From: Narthecium ossifragum
Lineage: Eukaryota > Streptophyta > Magnoliopsida > Dioscoreales > Nartheciaceae
NCBI GenBank assembly: GCA_963920575.1
Contig: OY986966.1
Span: forward strand, 13,843,297 to 13,907,296
Direction of reading: 5' to 3'
Length of the DNA stretch: 64,000 nt
Shown one piece after another: positions 22,081 to 34,248 of the stretch. Position numbers and translations under genes: made by a program. The notes below the pieces were generated by a model that was not told the DNA's origin, did no database searches, and saw only the letters and a program-made list of their open reading frames with translations. Numbering within the stretch: the first letter of the stretch is position 1; the number at the start of each line of letters is the position of its first letter.

Positions 22081-23324
22081 TCAGTCAGTATAAATCGGAT
22101 CCTCAAGTTCCAATTTGTCCACATTTTCTGTTTGAATTCCTTCATAGAGAGGTTTAAGTCTATGGCCATTCGCCGTAAACTTTTTGGATGTGGCTAAACT
22201 TTGAATTTCAATTGCACCATGAGAAAAAACATTAGTAACGATAAAAAGACCAATCCAATGAGAACGCAACTTACCTAAAAACAAACGCAAGCGTGATTGG
22301 TAGAGAAGGAAAAGCTTTTGTCTTTTCCTTGTAAATCCGCGCACTCTCATACGCATCATTGCGAATTTCCTCTAATTCTTGTATTTGTAACTTCCGTTGT
22401 TCTCCACTTTCATCCATCTTCATGTTGAAGCTTTTGATAGCCCAATAAGCCTTATGTTTTAACTCAACTGGAAGGTGGCATGGTTTCCAAAACACCAAAT
22501 GATAAGGTGACATACCAATGGGTGTCTTGGATGCAGTCCTATACGCCCATAAAGCGTCATTCAAACGCAAACTCCAATCTTTTCTATTTGAATTGACCGT
22601 CTTTGCAATGATGGACTTGATTTCTCGATTTGACACTTCCACTTGTCCACTAGTTTGCAAATGATAGGCAGTTGACACCTTGTGGGTCACATAGTACTTC
22701 CGTAGTAAAGCCTCCACTGTCCGATTGCAGAATTGAGTGCCTCGATCATTTATTAGAGCTCTTGGAATTCCAAACATGGATAAGATGTTATACTTTATAA
22801 AATCTGCAATAACTTTAGAATCGTCAGTCCTAATAGTTTTAGCTTCTACCCACTTTGAGACGTAATCTACAACAAGCAGAACATAAACATAACCAAAAGA
22901 TGTAAGGAACGGACCCATGAAATCGATGCCCCAAACATCAAAAATTTCACAAAATAATATGGGGGGTTTGTGGTATCTCATTCCTTTGGGATATATTACC
23001 TGTCTTTTGACAATTGTCGCATGACTTACAAAGAAAATATGAATATTGAAATAACAAAGGACAAAAGAAACCACATTCTTACACTTTTCTCGCCTTTCTC
23101 TTGGCTCCAAAGTGACCTCCACAAGCATAAGAATGACAAAAATTGAGTATGGAAATAGTTTCATTTTCAGGAACGCACATTCTTATTACTTGATCTACAC
23201 AATGCTTCCATAAATATGGGTCATCCCACACATAGTATTTAGCATCACTTTTGAGTTTATCTCTTTGAGTCTTAGATCAATCAATAGGTAACATATTAGT
23301 AACCAAATAATTAACAATATTTGC
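22081..23324 (-). pseudogene. Athila B integrase
   Basis: On the - strand the zinc-finger region lies at about 23324-23060 and is broken. The core follows in one long frame from 23164: first Asp in WGIDFMGPF, second Asp in NDRGTQF, Glu in SNREIKS. Then come [21 protein letters not shown] and the linker [23 protein letters not shown] (stated here in part). A frame change near 22300 separates the C-terminal tail (22359-22081). The motif set is that of Athila. The catalytic triad is intact in sequence, but the gene is broken. Confidence 0.88.
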
Positions 23325-25070
23325 TTACCAAGGTAATGTCACAATTGCGGAGAACAATTGCTCATCAGGAAATGTTTCCTGCAAATGAAGTTCATCCTCC
23401 ACGTGCACTAAATGACTCAAATGATCGGCAACCCGATTTTCTATCCCTCTTTTGTCTTTTATCTCCAAATCAAACTCACTCAAGAGAAGTATCCATCTTA
23501 TTAACATTAGTTTGGCCTCTTTCTTCGTCATCAAATAACGAAGAGCTGCATGATCAGAATAAACAATGACTTTAGTACCAAGCAAATAAGAAATAAACTT
23601 TTCTAAAGCAAAAACCACAGTTAAAAATTCTTTTTCAGTGGTAGTATAATTTCTCTGGGCATCATCAAAGGTCTTTGAAGCATAATAAATTACATGAGAT
23701 GCTTTTCCAATCTTTTGGCCCAAGACAGCGCCTACCGCGTAATCACTTGCGTCGCACATTATCTCGAAAGGAATGTTCCAGTCAGAGGGCTGGATTACTG
23801 GGGTAGAAGTCAACAATTCCTTCAGCTTATCAAACGCCTTTTTACATGCCACATCGACCTCAAAAATCGTATCCTTTTGCAATAACTTGCATAGTGGTAG
23901 TGCTATTTTGGAGAAGTCCTTGATAAATCTTCTGTAAAAACCTGCATGTCCAAGAAAAGAATGAACTTCCTGCACACTAGTGGGATAAGGTAAAGATTGA
24001 ATAACATCAACTTTAGTTTTATCTACCTCAATTCCTTTAGATGAAATTACATGACCCGAAACTATACCTTGCTCAACCATGAAATGACATTTCTCATAAT
24101 TTAACACAAGGCTAGTTTCTATGCATCTTTGAAGAATAAGTGTAAGGTTATGTAAACAATTGTCAAAGGAGTCTCCGTAAACTGTGAAATCATCCATAAA
24201 AACTTCTATAATGTGTTCAATAAAATCTGAAAATATACTAACAATACACCTTTGGAAAGTGGCTGGGGCGTTGCAAAGGCCAAAGGGCATGCGACGATAT
24301 GCAAAAGTTCCAAATGGGCGTGTGAACGTCGTCTTTTCTTAATCTTCAGGGGCAATTGCAATCTGAAAATAACCTGAATAACCAACAAGAAAGCAATAAT
24401 AAGAATGACCAGCTAACCTTTCAAGCATCTGATCAATAAAAGATAAAGGGAAGTGGTCCTTGCGGGTTATAGCATTTAATTTTCTATAATCTATACATAC
24501 CCTCCACCCATTCTGAACACGGGTGGGAACTAACTCATCTTTCTGATTTTTCACCACCGTGATTTCAGTCTTTTTATGTACCACTTGAACTGGGCTAACC
24601 CAAGTGCTATCCGAAATAGGATAGATCACTCCAATTTCAAGAAGTTTGAGGATCTCTTTCTTTACTACATCCATCATGGGTGGGTTCAACCTTCTTTGTG
24701 GTTGACGACAAGGTTTTGCTTCCTCTTCAAGCAAGATACGATGCATGCATGTACTCTGATTGATTCCCTTGATGTCGGCAATTGTCCAACCAATAGCTAT
24801 CTTATGTTTCTTAAGAACATGCACAAGCTTTTTTTCTTGTGGTGCACTAAGGTTATTAGAGATGATTTCCGGTAATATTCCTCCATCTCCAAGGAACACA
24901 TATTTGAGGTGACTAGGAAGAGGTTTCATATCTGGAATAGGTGCTTGCAGAACAAAAGGTAAAAATCTCTCACTAGAAATAGGTAATGGAGTATAAGAGA
25001 CGGTACCTGATTGACGAAGTGTTGAAAAATCATTCAGTGTTGCAACAGTTTGCTCCAAATTAGTACTCAA
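23325..25070 (-). pseudogene. Athila B reverse transcriptase and RNase H
   Basis: The N-terminal part (25070-24342) contains GVIYPISDSTWVSPVQVV and WRVCIDYRKLNAITRKDHFP. A single TAA at 24339-24341, in the same frame, stands where the family has a Gln (CAA). Downstream the frame continues with [15 protein letters not shown] and the catalytic FMDDFTVYG motif. RNase H follows, with [33 protein letters not shown] and [10 protein letters not shown]. The stop is the only break seen between 25070 and 23325. Confidence 0.92.
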
Positions 25071-25786
25071 GGATAGCTCCTCTTTTTTTTCTCAAGAGGC
25101 TTACTAATGGCAACTTCCAATTCATCTTTGTCATGAAGTTCAAAAACTTCTTGTGATAAATAATCAATCACATCAATTGAATACACAGCGCAATCATCAG
25201 CAGGATATTTCATGGCATCATAAATATTAAACTTAATAGTTTCACCATCAAATTCCATGGTAAGTGTGCCACTATGAACATCTATCTTAAGTCTTGGATG
25301 TCTTTAAGAAAGGTCTTCCCAACAAAATAGGAGTAGTGTGATCACCATTCTCCATATCAAGTACATAGAAAATAGCAGTGAAAACTAAATCATTAACTTG
25401 CACAAGAATCTCCTCAACCACACCTTCAGGATAGGTCCTCTTTTTTTTCTCAAGAGGCTTACTAATGGCAACTTCCAATTCATCTTTGTCATGAAGTTCA
25501 AAAACTTCTTGTGATAAATAATCAATCACATCAATTGAATACACAGCGCAATCATCAGCAGGATATTTCATGGCATCATAAATATTAAACTTAATAGTTT
25601 CACCATCAAATTCCATGGTAAGTGTGCCACTATGAACATCTATCTTAAGTCTTGGATGTCTTTAAGAAAGGTCTTCTCAACAAAATAGGAGTAGTGTGAT
25701 CAGCATTCTCCATATCAAGTACATAGAAAATAACAATGAAAACTAAATCATTAACTTGCACAAGAATCTCCTCAACCACACCTTCA
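25071..25786 (-). repeat. 358-bp tandem duplication between protease and RT
   Basis: The segment 25071-25428 is repeated at 25429-25786 with an exact offset of 358 bases (for example 'ctcaagaggc' at 25091 and 25449; 'taagtgtgcc' at 25261 and 25619). Only a few bases differ. Because 358 is not a multiple of 3 the duplication shifts the frame. Each copy encodes the linker MEFDGETIKFNIYDAMKY and the protease tail ending RPFLKTSKT. Confidence 0.93.
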
Positions 25787-26079
25787 GGATAGGCATTAGA
25801 TCTGTCAGCTAATTGAATCACAACACCAGTTTCATTCAAAGGTCCAAGTTTCAAAGAAGAATATAAAGAATATGGTATGACATTGATAGAAGCTCCTAAA
25901 TCTATCATGGCCCTTTCAAATTTAGTATTACCAATTGTACAAGGGATAGTAAACATACCTGGATCTTTGCACTTCGTAGGGATTTTTCTTTGAAGAACTG
26001 CAGAAACATTCTCACCTACTCTTACCTTCTCACATCCTTTAATTTTCTGTTTTCTCTTATTTGTACACAGTTCTTTCAA
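25645..26079 (-). pseudogene. Athila B protease region
   Basis: The frame holds the retroviral-type aspartic protease motif in the form AMIDLGASINVIP, preceded by PGMFTIPCTIG and followed by LLRRPFLKTSKT. Athila proteases commonly have Asp-Leu-Gly-Ala in place of Asp-Ser-Gly-Ala, so the residue change is not decay. The protein starts in a Lys-rich gag tail (LCTNKRKQK). Confidence 0.85.
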
Positions 26080-29000
26080 GAATTTAGCTTAACCCCTTGT
26101 TTAATAGCATCTAAGAGTGGAATATTTACCTCGCATCGGTGAAAAGTTTCATATAAATCTTTATTCTGCTCCTCTCTTTTACATCCTAATAAAGCCTGAG
26201 GAAAACGAGATACAGGTTTATAATCAGAAAGAGGTGGAAACTTACGCTTAGGTACATCCTCGTCATCAAGGGTATCCTTTTCCGCAACAATGTTTTGCCC
26301 TTTTTCTAGCTCCGACGATGCAGGGGTTTCCTTTACTGGAATCTCAACATCTTTACCACTTCTCAAAATGATTGCACTTGCATTTTCTCTTGGATTTACT
26401 ACTGTTTGAGAGGATAATTTTCCCGAACTTTGCGCCTCTAGCTTGCTGATTGCGGTCGCCATCTGACCCATCTTGCAGTCTAAACGTGGATACTAGCACG
26501 TGTTTCCTATTGAAATTGCAAAGTATTAGTAGCAAGAAATTTAACAATATCTTCTAAAGACATACCAGAATTAGAAGTTAGAATCGGTTGTTGTCTTGGA
26601 GGGTATGGCTGCCTATATTGTTGATATTGCTGGCCATTTGGTCGGTTTTGAGTCACGGACTGATTTCCTTGCGGATTCCCATAGCTGAAATTGAGGTGAT
26701 CCCTCCATCCAGGATTATATGTGTTCGAATAGGGATCATATTTCCTTTGCGATTGTCTAGGGAAACTACCAGCTGCATTCACTTGTTCAATGGACTCCTC
26801 TTGAAGAGTTGGGCACATATCGGTTTGATGTCCTACCACTGAACAAATTCCACAAGCCTTCGCCATTTGCATATTACCTACAGGCAATTGAAGTTAGACT
26901 CTTAATCTGTTGTTCAAGGGATGAAACATTTACCTCATTAACATATTTTGATAATGGATCAGGCCTAGTGCTAAATTGCTGAGAATTAGCTGCCATATTT
27001 GCAATCAAGTTCCTCACAGCTTCAGGAGTTTTGTCCACCAAAGCTCCTCCGCTAGCGGCATCAATCATGTTCCTGTCTGTGGGTAGAAGGCCCTCATAAA
27101 AATATTGATTAAGTAACTGCTCACTAATTTGATGATGGGGGCAGCTTGCACAAAGTTTCTTCTAACGTTCCCAATACTCGTGTAAAGACTCCCCATTGTA
27201 CTTCCTTACACCATAAATTACTTTTCGAATGTTTGTCGCTCTTGAAGCTGGAAAATATTTCTCCAAAAACACCATTTTCATCTCATTCCATGTGGTAATA
27301 CGTCCGAAGGGTAGATAATAAAGCCAATCCTTAGCCGAATCCTTCAAAGAAAATGGGAAAGCTCTTAAGTTAATTTGATCTTCAGTCACCCCCATGGGTT
27401 TCATACTTGTGCATTGATCGCTCACAAACGTTGTCGTTAAAACATTGCAAACTCAATCAAATATAAATTTATAATCCTTATTCAATCACTACACTATTAG
27501 GTAGAAATAGCGGTGAAGTCGGGAGTCGATCCACAGGGAAAACGTTGGAAACTGAAATCAATTCTCAAAACCCTAAAACTAAGGAAAAGAATCAAAGATA
27601 GAATAGAGTTATCTAAACTAATAAATAAAAGAGATAAAAGGTTAATCAATTTAAATCAATAGAGTAGTTACTTAGGAATTACTCAATCCGCCCTAGTTTC
27701 ATTATTAGTCTTCTCTAGTTATCATCTTGTTCCCTTCTCTCAACATTATGGATCATATAGCTACAAGCTCACATGAATCCCTAAAATAAAGTCAATGTTC
27801 CCAACGGCATAACCTATCTTTGCTTGGCATAGATTGTCTTTGGTCCTACAATTATCTTAAATTATACTACTCCTAATGACCTTGGCACAACCTATCTTCG
27901 CGTAGCATAGCTTATCTCAAAGGCAAACCAATAACTTCATGAAAACTATCTCATAAATCTCTACAATCAATCACAGAAATCATATAGGACTGAAAATACG
28001 TCAAGGGAACTCTGTTCCTTCAACTCTATTAACAATAAAATCATATTCATGAGATCATGCATCGAGAAGTTCACAAGAATCCAACTGAAGAAAAACCAAA
28101 ACTACACTAGGGTTTCATGAATAATCCTAAGTATAAGAATTAGCAACTCATCTTTTGGATGAAAGCCATCGGGTTGGATTAGAAAGCTGTCACCATCCAC
28201 ATCCTCTCCGTCTTCTTCTTCTTCCTCCAAAGATTGTCAAAACAATGCTTATTTTTTGCCAGCCAACACCTTCTTATAGGTGTATTCCCGGAAATAGGGG
28301 TTTGGGTTGAGTTGGACCTCTAGTGCAACTCGGATTTCCTAGTTTAATTTTGACAGTCTCTTCCGGTAGTGACTGGGTTCAACCCGTCCGGAATTAGAAA
28401 ATGTGCTCAACATAAAGGATGTAGATTAGGAAGCCTTCTCTCCTCTCCCGAAGATTGGACATTATTTGGACTTATATGGAATATTTGGTGAATATTCTCC
28501 TGAGCATCGACGGACCAGTTTCCCAGCATCTATTTATCTTCATATTCTTGAAAACTGCTATTAATTTGTCCAGAATCTAGCAAAGTGTCCAACATGAAAG
28601 TTGTAGGTCTTGAAGTCTTCTACTACGTAGTAAAGTTTCATAATCGTCTAACTTATACAGAATATATAGAGAATATTATCCTGACAGGCGACGAAACAAT
28701 CTTTATCATATAAATTCATCTTTTTAGCTGAATTCCTTGTATTTCTTCTCATATCATGATTAAATCTGAAATCAACTAACAAACAATTAACTACAACTAC
28801 TGTAGGCCTAACAAAGGTAATTTAAGGGGTTTAATTATGAATATTTACTGACTCATCATGCATACAACACGAAGTTCTTTTAAATGCTTGTGAGGATCTT
28901 CACCTACAAGACCATGAAAAATGGATAAGAGATGTAATAGTCCAGATTTCAATTCGAAAGTAGTAGTAGCATCCAAAGTAGGGAAAGTAATGCATAAAGG

Positions 29001-29214
29001 TTGTTGATTCAAATCAGGGGCGCCAAGCTCTTTCAAAGTTTGATTTCTGGTCATAACTTCTCCCTCTTCTAATTCTGAATCACTAGCAAATAGAGAATCA
29101 AGATCCAAATCGTTCTCCTCAGAGTTTCTCCGAGCTTCCCTCCTTGACATGTGCAAAGTTCTTTCTATCTCCGGATCGTACTGCAAATCGTCTTGATTAA
29201 AAGATCGGGTTATA
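26076..29214 (-). pseudogene. Athila B gag, split by LTR X
   Basis: The N-terminal part (29186-28859) reads YDPEIERTLHMSRREARRN and continues to GEDPHKHLKELRVVC. After the solo LTR at 27415-28858 the core continues with LRAFPFSLKDSAKDWLYYLP and KYFPASRATNIRK. A region with MIDAASGGALVDKTPEAV follows, then a zinc knuckle CGICSVVGHQTDMC (CX2CX4HX4C) near 26850, then a Gln/Asn/Pro-rich part. Frame changes occur near 27160, 26880, 26530 and 26470. It is a typical Athila gag. The 5' end is cut by LTR G at 29215. Confidence 0.9.
27415..28858 (-). repeat. Solo LTR X, TSD TGCAT
   Basis: A 1444-bp LTR lies on the - strand (starts TGATGAGTCAGTAAATATTC, ends GTTTGTGAGCGATCA). A perfect duplication TGCAT flanks it (27410-27414 and 28859-28863). 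The interrupted gag frame reads on across it. A second copy in the other orientation is at 39188-40642. The ends resemble Athila LTR ends, so it is probably an Athila subfamily. It lacks the GATCGATC clusters seen in most other LTRs here. Confidence 0.95.
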
Positions 29215-30292
29215 CTTGTCGCGCCTCGACCTGCGAAAGCCCAACCGGGTCGGGCGACGCGAACCAGAACCTAACAAACCGCGGAAAAATTGGCGACGGT
29301 TCCCTCTAACCTATTGGTCTCCCTAGCAATTCACCAAAACACCCTCAATTAAAAGACATAATTGAGAACAACATCGAACCCAAGATTTACAAAACCCAAG
29401 TGAATTTAATATACATATTCTCAGAGAGGGGAAGATTGAAATACAACATTACTCCCGTAGGAGACTAACTAACAAAGGTTTAAAGCTGTAAAAGATCGCC
29501 ACCTTTCAAACTCCGCCTGACACTGCTGCTCCACCAACCAACTGCCTAGTAGGGGCCACCAAAGAGGAGCTAACGCCTGCACCTACAAAACGCAGCCCGG
29601 GTAGGAGTGAGCAACTAAGCTCAGTAGGAAAACTATACTACGACACACAGAAGGAAGAGGGAACGCAACAATGTTGCCCTCAAATAAGAGCTTGGTGTAT
29701 ACAAAGCTCCAATAACCCCACCGCGTGTCCCTGAGGCCCACGATCATGGTCTTCCAAAAGAACTGGCCCATAAGCAGGGAATGACACTACAGGCGGGAAA
29801 AGGCACCGCTGAGTAGGCAAGCCCTCTACTCAAGGGTCAACACAATGGGACACCGGCTACACCTCAGCATCGGACTCGAGGTTGACACGACCTTTACAAT
29901 TATCAAGCAACAGGTGTACCAGTCATCTAAGCCTATCACCAAGTCCGACTGAACACAACAATTCAAACCGGGTCCAAACTACCCAATCCCTGTCCGAGGG
30001 CTAAATCCGAGCTTCCAGCCTCAGGACGGCGTCCCATAGATCGTCCACGCCCTAACCATGCAACTAATGCACAACGGAGAATGCATGCAATGAACATATG
30101 CATATAAAAAGTTAAGGCATGCAACAATATCTAATGATAGCATAACACAATCTGGGCTCGGCACACTGCTGGCCCGGGGTGGTGAACATATATTTAAGAA
30201 CATATATTTAAGGTCTGGAACTGCTGCAGTGGTGCACCACCAACTGCCAGCCTATATACCATCAACCTACAATGGAAAGCAGCCTCAGAAAC
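29215..30292 (-). repeat. Truncated Tekay-type LTR (copy G)
   Basis: It starts on the + strand with TGTCGCGCCTCGACC and follows the family LTR for 1078 bp up to 'ggaaagcagcctcagaaac', where the Cassandra LTR begins. The U3 half is missing. It inserted near the gag start of Athila B (preceding bases ATACT). Confidence 0.85.
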
Positions 30293-30662
30293 TGTAACGC
30301 CCCGGCCCTCCGCTGGGCCCCGGCCCGCGGGCTCCCGGTCCGACCAGGATCTGCCCAGCGGCGTCGGTCCCCGACACAATATTGTCCGCTTTTGGCTCAC
30401 CACAGAAATCTGGAAAAACTTCCCAATAGGTCACCTATCGTGTGACTAATCCAGGTTGAAAACGCTTAACCATGGAGTTTTCTGACGAATCACTGCCATC
30501 ACGGCTTTAAAACGCGTTGTGTCTGTTAAGGACTTACTATATACTTATATCGAACCCCGGACCATACCCAGGCGTTGTGGGATTGCTTACCCGGCTTCCC
30601 GACTCATTCCCGCCCTCCAAGCGAAGGCATCTTGTCCCATGATAGACCCAGCGGGCCTCACA
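30293..30662 (-). mobile_element. Solo LTR of Cassandra TRIM
   Basis: It reads TGTAACGCCCCGGCCC...GCGGGCCTCACA on the + strand. It contains the complement of a 5S-rRNA-like segment (control-region parts near 30423-30470: 'ggtcacctatcgtgtgactaatccagg', 'aaaacgcttaac'). Compared with the copies at 58254-58980 it has about 40 extra bases near 30330-30368. The flanks differ (GAAAC left, ATAAT right), and the left neighbour is LTR G while the right neighbour is the Athila LTR, so it marks a recombination joint. Confidence 0.88.
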
Positions 30663-33600
30663 ATAATCACAAAAAAACATTCAATACTCAAATATGAATT
30701 GAACGATAAAAATAGATTAGATGTCGCGCCCCGACCCGCGAAAGCCCAACCGAGCCGGGCGACGCGAACCGAAACCTAACAAACGCGGAAGAAAAGTTGG
30801 CGAGGGTTCCCTCTAACCTATTGGTCTCCCTAACAGTTCACCAAAAGCACCCCCAATTAAAACAACATTAATTTAATGAAACCTCGAACCACAGATTTAA
30901 GAACTTAAAAAGGTTTAATATACATATCCTCGGAGAGGGGGAAGTTCAAATACAACATTACTCCCGTAGGAGACTATCTAACATAGGATAAAAGCAGTAA
31001 ACGATCACCACCTCTCAAAGTCCACCAGGGCCGCCGCACAGCCGACCAACTGCCCGGTAGGGGCCATAGAAGAAGAACTGACGCCTGCACCTGCAAAACG
31101 GAACCCGGGTAGGTGTGAGCACTAAGCTCAGTAGGGATCTACACTACGCCACACAGAAGGAAGAGGGAAACGTAACAGTGTCGCCCTCAAGCCAGACTCG
31201 AGTGAGCTACAATGGTCCCATTATCATTCACCGGTGATCTCTAGGTATATCCAACCATGGTGACCCCAACGGACTGGGCCCATCCTGGATACACCTAGTG
31301 TCGCAGGGTGCCAGCTATGGTCACCCAACTCGCCATGGGCCCACACTGATCCCCTACTGGCAGGAACGGACACTGCCCAAAGAATAAGACCCGCCACCGG
31401 TGGCATCCTCAACACCTGACTTGAGGCCGACACGACCTATACAATCATCAAGCAACAGGTGTACCAGTCCTCTAAGCCTATCATCAAGTTGACTGGACAC
31501 CACAATTCAAACCGGGTCCAAACTACCCAACCCCGGTCCTAGGGCTAAGTTCGAGCTTCCAGCCTCGGGACGGCGACCCAAAGATCACCCACGCCCTAAC
31601 CAATGCAACTAATGCACAATTCAACAATGCATGCTATGACATACACAGATAAGAAGGAAAGCATGCAACATTATGACAAAAATCATATAAGTCAGCCGGA
31701 TCGCTGCAGCGGTACTACCGACCGCTGCCAGCCGATCCGCAGCGGGTCCCGGCATTACGACGGTACCACGACCGTCAACCGCGAACTCTTGCAACGGGAA
31801 GCAACCCCGAAAACCGCTGAATGAACAGTAAGCAATATAATATTATATTCCGAAATATAATATTATATTCAAACACTCAAAACCATTACTTAGGGGCTAA
31901 TTTATCCCATCGATCCGATGTCCAAATGACTTCGGATTCATGATCCAACTTAGCCATCAGTAGGTGTATATACCAGGATCATCATATCCAAAAGTGAAAA
32001 TCATCTAACGGTTGGATTAACGGGAAAATACAAATCAAAACCGCTAATCAACTCACTTACCAACTTAATTGCTGCAAAGCAGCCCTCCAGCAAACAATTC
32101 ATAACAAATCGTACATAAATCTGAAAATTTCGACATAAGATGGCATGGAAAGCTAACGAAGAGATCTACAACTCTTATGCTTATAAAAAGCCAAGATCAT
32201 GTACACGCCGGCCGAAAAACTCGCCGCAAGCCGGCTGTTCTTCATGAACAGCAGAAAACCAGAAATCCGAGACTAATCATGCATAAAACCTACTCAAATC
32301 TCAACTGATTAACATGGAACTTAAATCAGTAATTCTAATAGGCATAAGGAATCCAACAAAATAAGGATCAACAAGATCCAACGGCTAGATCTAAAGAAAA
32401 CCCAAAAACAACATCAGTAGGTATAACCCTACCTAGTTGCGCTTTCCTCGGCTGATACCCCGCGAAATGATCACCAACAAGCCTGTAAACTACCTCAGGG
32501 ATCTTCCTCTCGTTGTCACGAATCCAACGAGCCTTAGAACGTCGAAAAAGATGGTCGGAGGAGGGAGAACGGAGGTGATGAAGTGGGCTGCCGGAAACAG
32601 AGGAAGAGAAGCAGAGCTTCGGGAGAGAAAGAAAGAGGGAAGAAGAAAGGAGGAGAAGGAGGAAGAGGAGGGGAAGAAAAGAAGGGGAAAGGGGGAGGGG
32701 ACAGCCGAGAAAGAGGGGAAAAAGAGAGGGGAGGGGAGGGAAAGTCCTCCCCCTCTGACAGGGGAGAGCGACGGACAACGGCGGCCGTCCTCGTGAAGCA
32801 GAAAACCAATCGACATATGAATGATCGATCCTTCCTCAAGGGAGGATCAATCCTTCATGACGATTTCACAAGACTTTCTGGCACCACAAGGATCGATCTT
32901 CTAGCTAGGAAGGATCGATTCTCTTTGTGCTGAAAGCTAAACTTGGGCAAGAACTCAAGCCCAAGTCCGGATCTTTCGATCCCGGGTCCACCTAGCCATT
33001 CTAAGCAAACACAAACACAGACAAGGCCAGTGTGTGCACACGCGGGTGTGAAACAACCCAACAAGGCGTAATTTACCAAATTGCCCTTATGGTCTACGAC
33101 GAGCCACATGGGTAGAGGGGCAGGTCCTCACATTAGATCTCATAGTTCATGGATTCCGAGGTTTCAGTTTCCTCGACCAAGAATTATGGTTTAGCCATGC
33201 AAGGCCATCAAGAACAATCCAAGCATCTAAAGAAGAAAGAAGAACCCTAGAAATATAAAATAAATAGAAAGTAGCAGCAAAATTCTTCTAGAATTCGCCC
33301 CCCTTAGTCCCTAAAAAGAGTCCTTTTAGCCCATTAGTTCCCCATCCTCGGATTAGATCTGAGCCATTTATTCTGCAAAGCCGGTTAACAAAGATTGATC
33401 TTTATGTAAAGAAGATCGATCTTTTCGTCCCTGATTGTGGTTGCGCCCCGACTCAGATCGATCTCTTCTGAAAAGAAAATCGATCTCTTTATTCTGGATT
33501 TCAGATTTATGCTCGCGGTCGATCCTCGTATCGACCGTGAGAAAATATATTTTTAACAGAGGCTGACCGTCGATGCGGTGGTCGATGCGACGGTCGACCG

Positions 33601-34169
33601 TGGGTCTTTTTCATCTCTGGGTGCATAAAGGATCGATCTTTTATGGAAAGAAGATCAATCTTTGATTCTCTGTATATTTCTTTTGCTATTCTGCCCTGCG
33701 CTGGTTGTAGTCCAAGGACTGTAACTTTCTCTATGAAGCTCCAAATGACGAACCGTAAAATTTTCTAGAAACTAAACTTCCATAGCTTTTCAATCAAATA
33801 TGGAACTTCACATGGTTCTTCCCGAGTAGGTACAGTTTAATCTTTGAAGCTGACCCATCTTCTTTGCTATCTTCTTTGTACCTTCTGGCTTCGATTTCCT
33901 TGATGCAATAAACCAGAATCTCCCAAAACGCATAACATGAAAGTTGTAGTAGAGATCTTCCTTGCCTTTCCATAGCAACTTGAGTCATCGCAATCAGAGC
34001 TTGGATAGAAGAGTTATGCCAAGATTACAAATTTTCCATTTGGCTTCGTTTCGCACTCATGGTCTCCAATTGCATCCTAAACCAAAATATAAGAGTAATG
34101 AGTATATTTAGGTACCAAATAAGCACAGAAGACTAGGCATTGCAGATTACAAATTGTCCATTCTCATCA
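30663..34169 (-). repeat. 5' LTR remnant of Athila B, interrupted by LTR D
   Basis: 30663-30721 and 33133-34169 together align with 19459-20584 of the 3' LTR. The part matching 18825-19458 (the U5 end next to the PBS) is missing. The outer end CTCATCA at 34169 is intact and followed by the TSD CCCCT. The two LTRs differ at many positions, so the element is not recent. Confidence 0.9.
30722..33132 (-). repeat. Solo LTR (copy D), Tekay/Del-type, TSD TTAGA
   Basis: 2411 bp, TGTCGCGCCCCGACC...GGTCCTCACA on the + strand. A perfect 5-bp duplication TTAGA flanks it (30717-30721 and 33133-33137). It is the same family as copy A and similar in the (GAA)n/purine stretch near 32620-32760. GATCGATC boxes are few here (32823, 32891, 32920 with changes). 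Confidence 0.95.
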
Positions 34170-34248
34170 CCCCTCTCCATCGACCGTTGCTTCCCTGGCC
34201 TTCATCCGTTGCGCCTCTCCTCTCAAAACCCTAACCTAGCCGTGCACC

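Larger units (their letters stand above)
18825..34169 (-). mobile_element. Athila element B with nested insertions, TSD CCCCT
   Basis: The whole element lies on the - strand. Its 3' LTR is at the left (18825-20584) and the 5' LTR remnant at the right (30663-30721 plus 33133-34169). A perfect 5-bp duplication CCCCT flanks it (18820-18824 and 34170-34174). It inserted into the post-pol region of the SIRE-like element. Gag, protease, RT-RNase H and integrase follow in Ty3 order. Insertions inside: LTR X (27415-28858), truncated Tekay-type LTR G, Cassandra LTR, Tekay-type LTR D. The PBS and the 3' third of the 5' LTR were lost near 29215-30662. Confidence 0.92.

Noticed and set aside
32437..32839. 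Basic ORF (119 codons) and Ser/Phe-rich ORFs
   Set aside because: They lie in the purine/pyrimidine-biased leader of solo LTR D and do not resemble any protein family.
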